From Aldehydirespirator sp963667505 (lineage in GTDB: Bacteria; Actinomycetota; Acidimicrobiia; Acidimicrobiales; Aldehydirespiratoraceae), in contig OY763490.2 in NCBI GenBank assembly GCA_963667505.2, forward strand, positions 1,426,001 to 1,490,000: DNA of 64,000 nt. Direction: 5' to 3'. Shown here in pieces: positions 43,633 through 52,408 of this stretch (its first letter is position 1; the number at the start of each line of letters is the position of its first letter). The notes under the pieces are model-generated. The model ran no database searches. It saw only the letters and a program-made list of their open reading frames with translations, and was not told the origin of the DNA. The position numbers and the translations under genes were made by a program.

Positions 43633-44588
43633 CCGTTCAGAGCGCGGTCGAGGGCGGCCATCTCGTCGCGGTGCCAGCGGCGGGAGATGTCGGAGTCGGG
43701 TACCAGGCTGCACGAGGCGTGGAAAGCGCCCGGGTACACGTGCAGTTCGCAGGGCACTCCGGCCGCGAGCAGCGCCTGGGCGTAGTCGATGTCCTCGTCG
43801 AGGAACATGTCGAGGCTGCCGACGGTGACGACGGCCGGCGGGAGCCCGCCGAGGTCGGCCGCTCTGGCCGGCGCGGCGTAGGCCGGGACGTCGTCGGCGC
43901 CGTTGTTGCCGCCGAGGTAGGCGGACCAGGCCGCGAGGTTGGCGTCTCGGCTCCACAGCCGGCTGTCGTCGATCATGTAGCTGGAGGGAGTCTCGTTGCG
44001 GTCGTCGAGCATCGGGAAGGTCAACAGCTGGAAGCAGGGGCTGACCTCGGCGCGGTCGCGGGCTAGCAGGGCCAGACCCGCGGCGAGCCCGCCGCCTGCG
44101 CTGGCGCCGCCGACGGCTATGCGGCCGGTGTTGAGGCCGAGCGCCTCGGCTTGGCCGAAGAACCACAGCAGGCCGGTGTAGCAGTCCTCCAGCGGGGTCG
44201 GGTACGGGAACTCGGGCGCCAGTCGGTAGTCGACGGAGGCCACCACGATGTCGAGGTCGGCGGCTATCGCCGCGCAACTGGCGTCGTTCATGTCGACGCT
44301 TCCCAGCACCATGCCGCCGCCGTGCATCCAGTACAGGCCGGGGCTGCGGTCTCGACGCCGCCTGGGCCGGTAGACGCGCACGAGCACCCGATGGCCGTCG
44401 GCAGCCTCAGCGTGATGGTCGGCCACCTCCACCGTGTCAGGCATCTCGGCTGCTGGCATCAACGCCATCAACTCATCGAGCCTCGCCCGCGTCACGGCCA
44501 CGTCCGACAGGTCGAGCAGACCGGCTGGCAGCATCTCCAGCACCGCCAGATGCTCAGCGTCGAGATGCTCCTGGAGGTCGATGCCCAT
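43629..44588 (-). CDS. Alpha/beta hydrolase (hormone-sensitive lipase family esterase)
   Basis: A 319-residue esterase. HGGGMVLGS forms the oxyanion hole, GGASAGGGLAAGLA contains the nucleophile serine in GxSxG, and Asp and His are in MFLDEDIDYA and PGAFHAS. The fold is cytosolic. It stands between the vapBC region and the HicA-like pair, and its function is not linked to neighbours. Confidence 0.92.
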   Translation of the reverse strand: MGIDLQEHLDAEHLAVLEMLPAGLLDLSDVAVTRARLDELMALMPAAEMPDTVEVADHHAEAADGHRVLVRVYRPRRRRDRSPGLYWMHGGGMVLGSVDMNDASCAAIAADLDIVVASVDYRLAPEFPYPTPLEDCYTGLLWFFGQAEALGLNTGRIAVGGASAGGGLAAGLALLARDRAEVSPCFQLLTFPMLDDRNETPSSYMIDDSRLWSRDANLAAWSAYLGGNNGADDVPAYAAPARAADLGGLPPAVVTVGSLDMFLDEDIDYAQALLAAGVPCELHVYPGAFHASCSLVPDSDISRRWHRDEMAALDRALNG

Positions 44589-44709
44589 ATCCCCTGCCTC
44601 CTACTCGTCGCCGACGGTCATAGCTTGGCAACGATCTTCTCGCGGGTGTTCCAGTTTCGCGCCGTAGCCACGACGCCGAGCCGCCGGTCGAGGTACGCGT
44701 ACGAGAGGG

Positions 44710-45111
44710 TCATAGCCTTGACCCAACACTCCGTGAGGGTGACCTCGCGACCATCTCCCGGATGCGCATCAGCTCGGCCTGCTCCTCACAGCCTGGCACG
44801 TCGGGGCACTGCTCGGGGGAGGCGAGCACCGCGTTGACCGCCTCTGTGAACGCGGCTCCGACAGCGGGATCATCGCCGGGAACCACGCGAGTCACGTTGA
44901 CGCCCGACACCGACTGGACGTCCTCGATGGCGGATCGGACCGCCTCGCAGAAGGAGCCAGCCTCGCGGTCGAAATCTAGGTGATCCACTCCCAGGAAACG
45001 ACCGATCCCGGCATCATCGCACCCTGCCTCGGATAGGGCGTCGAACACCTCGTCGTCGAGGACGTCGCGTCCGCTGGTCTCCAATATGAAGTTGTAGGTT
45101 GCTCTAGCCAT
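44710..45111 (-). CDS. Partner protein of HicA-like toxin (hypothetical)
   Basis: A 133-residue acidic protein: ATYNFILETSGRDVLDDEV, ALSEAGCDDAGIGRF, then DFDREAGSFCEAVRSAIEDV. It overlaps the gene for the HicA-like protein by eight bases (minus-strand order: HicA-like, then this gene). Such pairs, a short basic protein followed by this type of acidic protein, are common in actinobacteria and resemble toxin-antitoxin modules. The role of antitoxin is inferred. Confidence 0.75.
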   Translation of the reverse strand: MARATYNFILETSGRDVLDDEVFDALSEAGCDDAGIGRFLGVDHLDFDREAGSFCEAVRSAIEDVQSVSGVNVTRVVPGDDPAVGAAFTEAVNAVLASPEQCPDVPGCEEQAELMRIREMVARSPSRSVGSRL

Positions 45112-45391
45112 CTCTGTCCTCCTGCCGTGTTGCCTGTGTCAGCCGTTTCCCGCACCAGCGCAAAGCTCGTCGAAGCTCCCTGGCGTGGTTGCCCTCGTTC
45201 CGCGGCGTGCTGCGGATGCCCTTGACGCAACGGGCCACCCCGCCCGAGCCGTCGGGATGCTGGTGCGGGCAGGTCGCGGTCCCCCACCGGTGGGCGCGGC
45301 CACCGGAGGCGACCTCGATCGTCCAGCCGGCCGCTCTCAGTTCCTTGATCGCCTTGCGGACCTCCTTCTTGGGATGGACGCCCCTCGCCAT
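45104..45391 (-). CDS. HicA-like small basic protein
   Basis: A 95-residue protein. MARGVHPKKEVRKAIKELRA and GWTIEVASGGRAHRWGTATC resemble the dsRNA-binding fold of HicA mRNA interferases, with His in GRAHRW as the possible catalytic residue, followed by a Cys/His-containing tail (CPHQHP). It has an AAAGGAG site ahead of ATG 45391. An inverted repeat GATAAGTTATC at 45474 may be its operator. Confidence 0.75.
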   Translation of the reverse strand: MARGVHPKKEVRKAIKELRAAGWTIEVASGGRAHRWGTATCPHQHPDGSGGVARCVKGIRSTPRNEGNHARELRRALRWCGKRLTQATRQEDRDG

Positions 45392-45473
45392 CTGCCCGCT
45401 CCTTTCTGCACTGGTGCACAAGGAGCCAGCCACATTCGACGAGGCTCGAGGCAGGGAATGGCCCTGCTGAAAC

Positions 45474-45484
45474 GATAAGTTATC
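45474..45484. promoter_or_regulatory. Inverted repeat upstream of HicA-like operon
   Basis: GATAAGTTATC, a perfect 11-base palindrome with central G, lies 83 bases before the HicA-like start in an AT-rich patch that stands out from the high-GC surroundings. It may be an operator. Confidence 0.4.
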
Positions 45485-45572
45485 TCGAAGATCAGAATAT
45501 CATGACAATATGCTCCGCAGCCCGCGACGCTCCCCGGTCGTCGTCGGTCCTGTCGGGTTCCATGGGCTTACG

Positions 45573-46025
45573 TTAGGCGGCCATTCGCAGGAGTCGGTCG
45601 CCGGTCTGGGTATCGACGTATGCGAAGCTCTGGGGAGGACGGAAGCCCCTTGGTCTTGCCCGCAGGTCTTCGAGGGGGATGCTCCGGCTGAACGGCTGCG
45701 GACGGGCCAGCGTCAGCGCCGCACCCGCATCCACTCCAGCGAAGTACCGCTGAAACTCCTGGTACGCCAGCCCGGTCCCCGGGCCGTGCTCCTGCCACAG
45801 GACGTCGAGTTCGGCCGAGACGACGTCCGTTACGACGCATGTGCCTATGAGCGCCCGCACGGGCGTCGCCGCGTACAGCAGAGCCCGCGTCGGGACGACG
45901 ATCTTCGGCACGGTGCGCCGCAGCTCAACCGTCTTGACCCCGGCCAGGATGGCCTCAGCGAACCTCGGCTTGAGCGACAGGACGACCATCCGGCTGCGAT
46001 CGAGCGTCTGTGCTTCACTCCTCAT
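45573..46025 (-). CDS. ASCH/PUA-like domain protein (copy 1)
   Basis: A 150-residue protein with an ASCH-type fold: VVLSLKPRFAEAILAGVKTV, then VELRRT, a nucleic-acid binding motif, and ALLYAATPVRALIGTCVVTD. ASCH proteins bind RNA or act on modified nucleosides; the function here is unknown. A close paralogue is at 54434-54886, about 8.9 kb away. The ATG at 46025 was chosen from conservation between the two copies. The frame upstream is not shared. Confidence 0.85.
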   Translation of the reverse strand: MRSEAQTLDRSRMVVLSLKPRFAEAILAGVKTVELRRTVPKIVVPTRALLYAATPVRALIGTCVVTDVVSAELDVLWQEHGPGTGLAYQEFQRYFAGVDAGAALTLARPQPFSRSIPLEDLRARPRGFRPPQSFAYVDTQTGDRLLRMAA

Positions 46026-46112
46026 GCCGTCGCACTCCCTCCTCGTACAGTCTACGGACCGCATCCTCATCAATCGTCTGCGGAAGTCGAGAGATGGATC
46101 GATTCCCTGCCG

Positions 46113-46400
46113 GTGAAGGAGTTCGCGACGGTGCTCACAGCAGTCGAGCGGCTCTCGGAGCGCGGCGGCCAGCTGCGGCTGCCGGCCTCGCGGGCGCTGG
46201 GCGCGGGGCTGTTCGAGCTGCGCCTCGACGTCGGTCGCACCCAACGCCGCATTACCTACTACTTCGCGCCCGGGCAGCGAATCGTGCTGTTGACCGCCTT
46301 CCGCAAGCAACGGCAGACCGAGCGTGCCGAGATCCGGCGTGCCCGCCGCGCCATGCGGCGCTGCATCACCGAAGGACACACCATCAAGGAGGATGACTGA
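46113..46400 (+). CDS. higB: HigB-like toxin (phage-derived Gp49 family), start uncertain
   Basis: A ribosome-dependent mRNA interferase of the RelE superfamily. The conserved segment is ERLSERGGQLRLPASRALGA, GLFELRLDVGRTQRRITYYF and GQRIVLLTAFRKQRQTERAE. The family's usual N-terminal part (VERWIDSLPVKEFATVL) is in frame from 46086 but there is no ATG, GTG or TTG upstream of it down to the divergent gene; GTG 46113 gives a shortened protein. Either the start is unusual or a small deletion has removed it. The stop overlaps the XRE gene start by one base. Confidence 0.7.
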   Translation: MKEFATVLTAVERLSERGGQLRLPASRALGAGLFELRLDVGRTQRRITYYFAPGQRIVLLTAFRKQRQTERAEIRRARRAMRRCITEGHTIKEDD

Positions 46401-46705
46401 TGGGCCGCATTACCATCGAAGAGCTACGTGACCGGCGACTCAACGCGATGACCGGCGCCGAGCGGGCCGAGTTCGACGAGGCCCTAGCTTCGGCTCGCCT
46501 GGCCATCGAGGTCGGCGAGAAGGTCCGCGAAGCCCGCGAGTCGGTAGGCCTCAGCCAACGCGAACTGGCGGCGCGCATGTCCACCAGCCAGGCAGCGGTG
46601 GCTCGCCTTGAAGCCGGCGGCACCAGCGCCACGCTCGCGACCCTGCAGAAGGCCGCCGCCGCGCTGGGCCTCGAACTCACCATAGACCTCACCCCTGCAC
46701 GCTGA
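46400..46705 (+). CDS. higA: HigA-like XRE-family antitoxin
   Basis: A 101-residue antitoxin with a C-terminal helix-turn-helix (VGLSQRELAARMSTSQAAVA, then RLEAGGTSATLATLQKAAAA). It follows the HigB-like toxin with one-base overlap (TGATG), the order of higBA operons, and would bind toxin and repress the operon. Confidence 0.9.
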   Translation: MGRITIEELRDRRLNAMTGAERAEFDEALASARLAIEVGEKVREARESVGLSQRELAARMSTSQAAVARLEAGGTSATLATLQKAAAALGLELTIDLTPAR

Positions 46706-46927
46706 CGGCCTTGAGGCGATCGCACTTCAGGCAGCCCGGGTCCGCGCCGACGCTGGCGCTGAAGTTCCGCTCCCGAGTCCCTCCCGGGATTCACCCGAAA
46801 GCCATCTGGCGCGGCCGCATGGCCTCGCCTGGATGCGGGCAGCGCCCTAAAGGCTGCGAATCGGCTCCAACTTGTCAGTCGGGGTCGCTAGCCTGAACGA
46901 AGCAGCCAGTGCAGGCGGAGAACACCC

Positions 46928-47397
46928 GTGACCGACGCCACGACGAACATCGGAATGCTCGCACGGGTGACCGGAGTCAGCGCGGACGGCCACAGGGTGT
47001 TCTTCGACCTACGCAACGGCAAGAGCGGTTGGTTGGACCAGGACGGGGATGCCTTCAGCACCGGTGACGTGATCCTGATCTCGGGTGAAGGTCCATGCCA
47101 AAGCGCCGACCGGGTCGACGCCAGCGCGTGGCCCGACGACCTATGGGTCGGTGTTGTCAGGATCAAGCTGGACGATGTCACTGTCATCGAGGCAAGCGGT
47201 CGGAATCGGAAGGTTCCAACCCGAGCGGATGTCGTCTATGAGGTCGGTAACACTGTCGAGGCAGGAGAGGTCCAAGGGGTCGTTCGCGTTCTCTCAGAAG
47301 AACCCATCAAGTATATCGACCTGCCAGCCATCAGTGAGGAGGTCGTGAACCGATTCCGAACTGGAGGTAGTTCCGATCGCCAGCTCACCTTCGACGC
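46928..47397 (+). pseudogene. 5' portion of an AAA+ ATPase gene cut by an IS element
   Basis: GTG 46928 begins a 150-residue fragment made of beta-rich segments (IGMLARVTGVSADGHRVFFD, VGVVRIKLDDVTVIEASGRN, VVRVLSEEPIKYIDLP) that look like N-terminal domains of bacterial AAA+ proteins. Homology stops at about 47397, where the IS3-like element begins. The Walker A half lies after the element at 48642. About 35-45 codons that should join the domain to Walker A are missing, an inference from family layout. Confidence 0.7.
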
Positions 47398-47464
47398 GCG
47401 TGGGACTGGCCCGCCCGGGCGGTGCCTCCCCCCGTTCGTCACCTCGATTAGGAGGTCGTCAACG

Positions 47465-47781
47465 ATGCAAGAGACAGTCGGTCTGGGCCTGCCGCCGGGC
47501 CGGGTGCGAGATCGTTCCCCAGGGAGTTCAAGGCTGACGCGGTGGCGCTGGTGCTCGAAGGCCGCTCGATCGCGTCGGTGGCTCGGGCGCTGGGGATCGG
47601 GGAGTCGAATCTGGGCAGCTGGGTCCGCCAGGCCCGGGTGGACCGCGGCGAGCGTGAGGGGCTCACCACAACCGAGCGGGCCGAGCTGGCGCGGCTGCGC
47701 CGCGAGAACGCCCAGTTGCGCATGGAGCGTGATCTGCTCAAACGAGCGACGGCCTTTTGGGTGAGGGAGTCGGGACAGTGA
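47465..47781 (+). pseudogene. IS3 orfA (frameshifted)
   Basis: A possible ATG at 47465 reads QETVGLGLPPGRVRDRSP, after which one base is missing near the CCCC run at 47517-47520, and the frame moves to REFKADAVALV and on to FWVRESGQ at 47781. The helix-turn-helix and coiled-coil features are intact. Its stop overlaps the orfB start by four bases, which is normal for IS3. Confidence 0.8.
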
Positions 47782-48640
47782 CCCGCTACAGGTGGGTGGC
47801 TGCCCGGAAGGCCGAAGGGTTCCCGACGAAGCTGTGCTGCCGTGTCGCACGCGTCAGCCGCCAGGCGTTCTATGGGTGGCGCTCTGCGCATGCGGCCGGG
47901 CCAGCGGACCGTGAGCGCGCCGAGGCGGCCCTGGTCGCAGAGATCCGCGAGATCCATGCCGGGACGGGACCTATGGGTCGCCTCGGGTCACCGCGAGCTG
48001 CGCGACAGGGGACCTTCGGGTGAACCACAAGCGGTGGGCGTCGAGCGGCTCATGAGAGCCCACGACATCGCCGGTGTCCGCCCACGGCGCCCCAAGCGCA
48101 CCACCATCCCGGCGCGCGGCAAGCCCAAGCTGCCGGATTTGCTGCGCCGGGACTTCTCGACGGGCGCCCCGGACCGGGCGTGGTGCTCTGACATCACCTA
48201 CATACGCACCGGCGAGGGCTGGCTGACCTGGCCGTGGTGCTCGACGTGCAGCCGCCGGCTGCTCGGCTACGCCATGAGCGGCCGCTCGACACCCGCCTGG
48301 TGCAAGACGCCCTCGACATGGCCGGCGACACCCGAGGCGGCCGCACCGCCGGCATCGTGTTCCACTGACGGCAGCCAGTTCCGCAACACCGCCGCCGGCT
48401 GGGGACTCGCCCAGATCGGCTGACAACGCGGTGGCCGAGGCGTTCTTCTCCAGCCTCAAGCGAGAGCTCGTCAACCGGCGCCGCTACCCCGACCGCGCCA
48501 CCGCGCGCCGGTCCGTGTTCGAGTGGCTCGCCCGCTACAACACCACCAGACGCCACACCAGCCTGGACTGCCTCACACCAGACCAGCACGAACTCGACTA
48601 CCGTCACACCGCGAGAACCGCCCCCGCCCTATCCACCTGA
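47778..48640 (+). pseudogene. IS3 orfB transposase (multiple frameshifts)
   Basis: GTG 47778 begins TRYRWVAARKAEGFPTKLC. After the residue IHAGTGPMG there is a shift, then MRAHDIAGVRPRRPKRTTIP, WCSDITYIRTGEGWL, and after further shifts the last segment from 48431, AEAFFSSLKRELVNRRRYPD and ARYNTTRRHTSLDCLTPD. DDE-type motifs are present in pieces, but no single frame is intact, so the element cannot move by itself. Confidence 0.85.
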
Positions 48641-48641
48641 C

Positions 48642-49292
48642 CGGTTGCCCGGCACCGGCAAGACCATGTTGGCTCGGATCATCGCGGCCCAGGCTGACGC
48701 AGCGTTCTTTGAGATCTCCGGGCCAGAGATCTTCAGCAAGTGGTACGGGCAAAGCGAAGAGCTCCTACGACGCATCTTCGATGCAGCGGAGAAGGCGGAG
48801 CCAGCAATCATCTTTTTCGACGAGATCGACAGCGTGGCGGCCCACCGAGACGACGGCGCTCACGAAGCGAGCCGGCGAGTGGTGGCCCAGCTGCTAACCC
48901 TGATGGATGGCTTCGACTCGACGAGAAGCGTCGTGGTGATCGCGGCGACCAATCGGCCACAGGACTTGGACGTCGCCCTACGCCGACCCGGGCGGCTTGA
49001 CTGGGAGATCGAGTTCTCCCTCCCGAGCGTGGAAGATCGGTTGGACATCCTTATCAAGACCGCTCGGAAGCTGCGGACGCTGGATCCGCTGCCGCACAAG
49101 TTCGTGGCCGCCAAGACCGACGGCTGGTCATCGGCCGAGTTGGCAGCGATCTGGACCGAGGCGTCGCTACTTGCTGTAGCGGACAGCCGAGAAGCCATCT
49201 TCGTCGAGGACTACATCGGTGGACTCGAGCGGGTTGAGCGGCAGCGCGAGCGCATCGGGAATCGGCGCACGAAGGCCGGGTCTGCCGCATGA
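48642..49292 (+). pseudogene. 3' portion of the AAA+ ATPase gene
   Basis: The frame starts in the Walker A motif (LPGTGKTMLARIIAAQ), then FEISGPEIFSKWYGQSEELL (pore loop), Walker B AIIFFDEIDSVAAHRDDG, ATNRPQDLDVALRRPGRLDW (sensor and arginine finger) and DGWSSAELAAIWTEASLLAV. It is like the CDC48/FtsH-related classic AAA group. TTG 48645 could in theory initiate translation, but Walker A would be at the very N-terminus. It ends TGA at 49292, overlapping the next gene by 4 bases (ATGA). Confidence 0.85.
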
Positions 49293-50676
49293 GCCCCTTC
49301 AAGCGCCTCCGAGCCTGGCGCCACCGGCGCGGTCAGGCGCGAGAGGCGAGGAAACTGCCGGGGACCCCCGCGAGTTTGTGTACCTCGACGAGGTGTCCGT
49401 CTACAGCCTGCTCGCCTCCCGTAAAGGGCCCATCGCAACCGAATTCACCCAGAGTCAGACCGCATCACTGAACAGTGAGGTCGGCGGCTCAATGGGCGGC
49501 GGTTTCGGGGTGACCAAGGCAGAGGTCAGGTCACGGATCGGGGCTGCCCAGTCGCGGACCTCACAGGTGCTCCGTAAAGCGATCGTCCAGACGAGCTTCA
49601 AGGAGCTCCACGACCTCGAACGACCAAGACTCGGTTTGGCTCGCGCACGCGACAATTCAGAAACACCCAACGTGCGTAGTCGCTCCGACCTCGAGCGGTA
49701 CCTCAAACTGCACCTCTCTGCGGGCCACGTCATCGCTCCGCAGACGCTCGGCCGTGGAGACCTCATCGAGGTTGAGGTCGTTCTGGAGGCAGACCCGATC
49801 TTCCGAGTCAGCGCCATCATCACGACCATCCGCGAGATCCTCGAAGAGAATATGCAGCTGTTCAGTGGTGAGAAGGTCGACCAGCTGGCAGAGATACGAT
49901 CGATCGGGCGGCTGCTCGAAAGTCTTCTTGGCGACCTTGTTCCGATTCGCGGCACCCTCGTCGACTTCAAAGTAGCGGAGATCGATGACCAAGAGTATCT
50001 GATCCACCGTGACGTCTTCGATCAGTTTGCCGAATCGGGAGACGTATCACTCTGCGATGTCGTTGTGGTTGGCGTCGCTGAACGGGATCTCTTCTGGAAA
50101 GACATCCGCCGCGTCCTGTTCTCAGACAGCCGGTTCACCGTCTTCTGCAGGCTCGGAGGCAAGGGCCTCCAAGACCGGTGGCGCCCAATCAAGCTCATGG
50201 ACGTCCTCCGTGACATACACCCCGTGTTTGGCGAGCAGATCGGAGATTTGGGGGAGACCGCTCTCCATGCGATGGAGCTGGCCGTAGATGCATCGCAACA
50301 ACCACGCTCGCTCTCAGCGGAGGGGGACGATGCTTTGCTCAGCCGCTACGTCATAATGCTGGCAGAAAGCCACGGTCAAGTACCCGACCACGCAGAGGTG
50401 GCCGACTTGGTCGCTGCAGTGGAGCGGCCCACCGGCTGGACCGAGACGGTTGACGGCTACCGCCCAGTCCTCGCGGAAGTGACTCGCCGTTTCGACTCAG
50501 CACTTGGCGTGACGACGACCCCTGAGAGCGCCTGTCACCTACGAATGGCAGCCGTGTTGGACGCGAGGCTTGGCCACCCAGGTTCAAGCGGATCCCAGGA
50601 TCCAGTGCCGCCCTCGACGCGCGTGGGTACCGCGGTGCGGTTCCTGGACGCAGAGATCATCGCCATCTACTGGTAG
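49289..50676 (+). CDS. DUF6414-like protein, partner of the AAA+ gene, with frameshifted start
   Basis: A roughly 460-residue protein. The N-terminal motif REFVYLDEVSVYSLLASRKG with the following SEVGGSMGGGFGVTKAEV matches what I recall of DUF6414 proteins (a YLD-type start), but I could not verify this by search. A central segment is VAEIDDQEYLIHRDVFDQFA. The ATG 49289 overlaps the AAA+ stop but is in a different frame from the conserved body; the frames meet near a GGGGACCCCC run at about 49360-49370, so a one-base indel is likely. Otherwise translation would have to begin in frame with GTG 49219, inside the AAA+ gene. Confidence 0.7.
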
Positions 50677-50783
50677 GCCCTTGCCGCGTCGCCATCGCAG
50701 CGTTGCATTCGTGCCGACGCGAGCAACGCCAAGGTCGGGCTAGTCGTGGAGGTCGGGTCGACGCTGATCCAGATCACCCGGCT

Positions 50784-51505
50784 GGCAAGCAAACAGGCTG
50801 TCAGGCTCCTGAGGGTGGTCGGGTCGCCTAACCTCTCGGCGTGCTGACGCTTCCGCAGCTTGAGCGGCATCTGTTCGCGGCGGCGGACATCTTGCGGGGC
50901 AAGATGGATGCCTCGGAGTTCAAGGAGTACATCTTCGGGGCGCTGTTCCTGAAGCGGGCCAGCGACGTGTTCGACGACGAGCGCCAGCGGGTGGTGGACG
51001 ACCAGCTCGCGAGGGGGCGCTCGCAGGCCGAGGCCGAGCGGCGGGCCGAGGACCCCGACTTCTACTCCGACGCCTTCTTCGTGCCGGAGCTGGCCCGGTG
51101 GGCGCGGCTGCGCGACGACCTGCACCAGCAGGTGGGCGACGGGCTCAACAAGGCCCTGGCCGCGCTGGAGGAGGCCAACGAGTCGCTGGAGGGGTGCTGC
51201 AGCACATCGACTTCAACCGGCGCGTCGGCAACACGACGGTGTCGAACCGCAAGTGGCGCGACCTGATCATGCACTTCTCGAAGTACCCGCTGCGCAACTC
51301 CGACTTCGAGTTCCCCGACCTGCTGGGCGCCGCCTACGAGTACCTGGTGAGGGACTTCGCGGACTCCGCCGGCAAGAAGGGCGGCGAGTTCTACACGCCC
51401 CGCCCGGTGGTGCAGCTCATGGTGCGGCTGCTGGACCCCCAGGAGGGCATGTCGGTGTACGACCCGTGCTCGGGCTCGGGCGGCATGCTGGTCTACGCCC
51501 GCAAC
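50784..51505 (+). repeat. Direct repeat: hsdM 5' segment, copy 1
   Basis: About 720 bases match 57951-58668 at well over 90 percent, including about 55 bases upstream of the start. The match stops sharply after a shared TACGCCCGCAAC. It is the N-terminal and motif-I part of a type I DNA methyltransferase gene plus promoter. Confidence 0.85.
50829..50834 (+). promoter_or_regulatory. -10 box of hsdM copy 1
   Basis: TAACCT, 6-base spacer (CTCGGC) to GTG 50841; conserved as TAGCCT at 57991 in copy 2. Confidence 0.5.
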
Positions 51506-51663
51506 CATGTGGCCGACAACGGCGGCAACGCCGACAACCTGCGCCTCGCCGGCCAGGAGAGCAGCGGCACCACCTGGTCGATCTCGAAGATGAACATGCT
51601 GCTGCACGGCATCCGCGACGCCGACCTGCGCAACGAGGACACCCTCGCCAGCCAACTTCGATC
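50841..51663 (+). pseudogene. hsdM: Type I restriction methyltransferase HsdM, truncated and frameshifted (copy 1)
   Basis: The N-terminal helical domain LPQLERHLFAAADILRGKMD is followed by a one-base deletion in a G tract at 51191-51194 (GGGG here, GGGGG in copy 2). The body then continues in another frame: NSDFEFPDLLGAAYEYLVRD, GGEFYTPRPVVQLMVRLLDP, and SVYDPCSGSGGMLVYARN (motif I), and then MNMLLHGIRDADLRNEDTLA. The catalytic NPPF motif and target region are absent after about 51660. It is not a functional modification subunit. Confidence 0.9.
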
Positions 51664-51886
51664 TGAGTTCCGCCATCGGTACCCGATTACAGGTTCCGAA
51701 CCCGATGCCCCGAGGCATCACAGGCAAGCGCTCGGCCATCGACGTTCGATTCCCGCCGCTAGACCGCAGCGACCTCTCTCAGGGCTCGGACCGTACCGCC
51801 AGCCGGAGCCGGGCGCTGCTCCAGCTCGAGACGAGCCGGCCTCGGCCCTCGTCCGCGTCGGATGCGGCCATTCGCACATCTCCACC
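51664..51886. other. Unassigned interval after hsdM copy 1
   Basis: About 220 bases. Neither strand gives a recognisable protein. The break is where hsdM homology ends, so it may be a recombination scar. Confidence 0.4.
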
Positions 51887-52396
51887 TCAGGAGGACGGGA
51901 ACAGATCTCCGGGCGGTTGAGGCGCCCGGGTTCGGGCGCGTTTCCGCGAGATGCGACTCATACGGCTGCGGGCACGACGACCTGCCTCGTGTAGGTCCAG
52001 GGTCTCCGTCTTGGTCCGCATGGCCCGCAAGCACACCGGTTCGGTGGCAGCGCCGAGTCTCTCCGCCCAGTCGCTGACCTGCCTGAACACTAGGAGCACC
52101 AGGTCTTCCCGGCGGAGTTGCCGCCCCCTCGGATCGATCCAGATCACCTGCTGACGGCGCTCGACACAGAGCAGGATCATGTCGAGGTTGGAGGTCACGA
52201 TGATCTGGTTCGCTCCTTCGGCGTGGCTCAGCACATCCTCGTCTGACGAGCCGCGGGCGGGACTCGCGGGGCTCGCGCGGTCGTCGCCAACAAAGGAGAC
52301 AGAGAACTCGAGCTCGCGCAGAGCAGAAGCCACTCTCCATGGCAGATTCTCGTCGAACAGCAGCCGAACCCCGGCCCGGGCCTCGCGCGATGCCAT
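51887..52396 (-). CDS. DUF5615 PIN-like toxin
   Basis: A 169-residue protein whose first 110 residues have the DUF5615 PIN-like fold: LLFDENLPWRVASALRELEF (catalytic acid), SDEDVLSHA, IIVTSNLDMILL. Members are toxin-type nucleases paired with DUF433 proteins. The last 50 residues are a basic Arg/Ser-rich extension, perhaps RNA-binding. It follows the DUF433 gene by 12 bases. Confidence 0.85.
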   Translation of the reverse strand: MASREARAGVRLLFDENLPWRVASALRELEFSVSFVGDDRASPASPARGSSDEDVLSHAEGANQIIVTSNLDMILLCVERRQQVIWIDPRGRQLRREDLVLLVFRQVSDWAERLGAATEPVCLRAMRTKTETLDLHEAGRRARSRMSRISRKRARTRAPQPPGDLFPSS

Positions 52397-52408
52397 GGGG
52401 AGTCGGAC

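Larger units (their letters stand above)
47398..48641 (+). mobile_element. Decayed IS3-family insertion sequence
   Basis: About 1.24 kb. It holds an OrfA-like helix-turn-helix (EFKADAVALVLEGRSIASVA and LRRENAQLRMERDLLKRATA) and an OrfB-like DDE transposase with YRWVAARKAEGFPTKLCCRV, WCSDITYI and EAFFSSLKRELVNRRRYPDR; several frameshifts separate them. The terminal inverted repeats are weak: left TGGGACTGGCCCGCCC, right (reverse complement) TGGATAGGGCGGGGGC. Boundaries are from gene homology on both sides. Confidence 0.85.

Noticed and set aside
46711..46896. 61-codon frame between HigA and the AAA+ fragment
   Set aside because: No recognisable motif and no promoter or ribosome site; treated as non-coding.
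51700..51780. tRNA-like sequence GTTCGATTCCCGC after hsdM copy 1
   Set aside because: The expected T-arm stem does not pair and no acceptor or anticodon stem can be built, so it is not a tRNA gene or clear att site.
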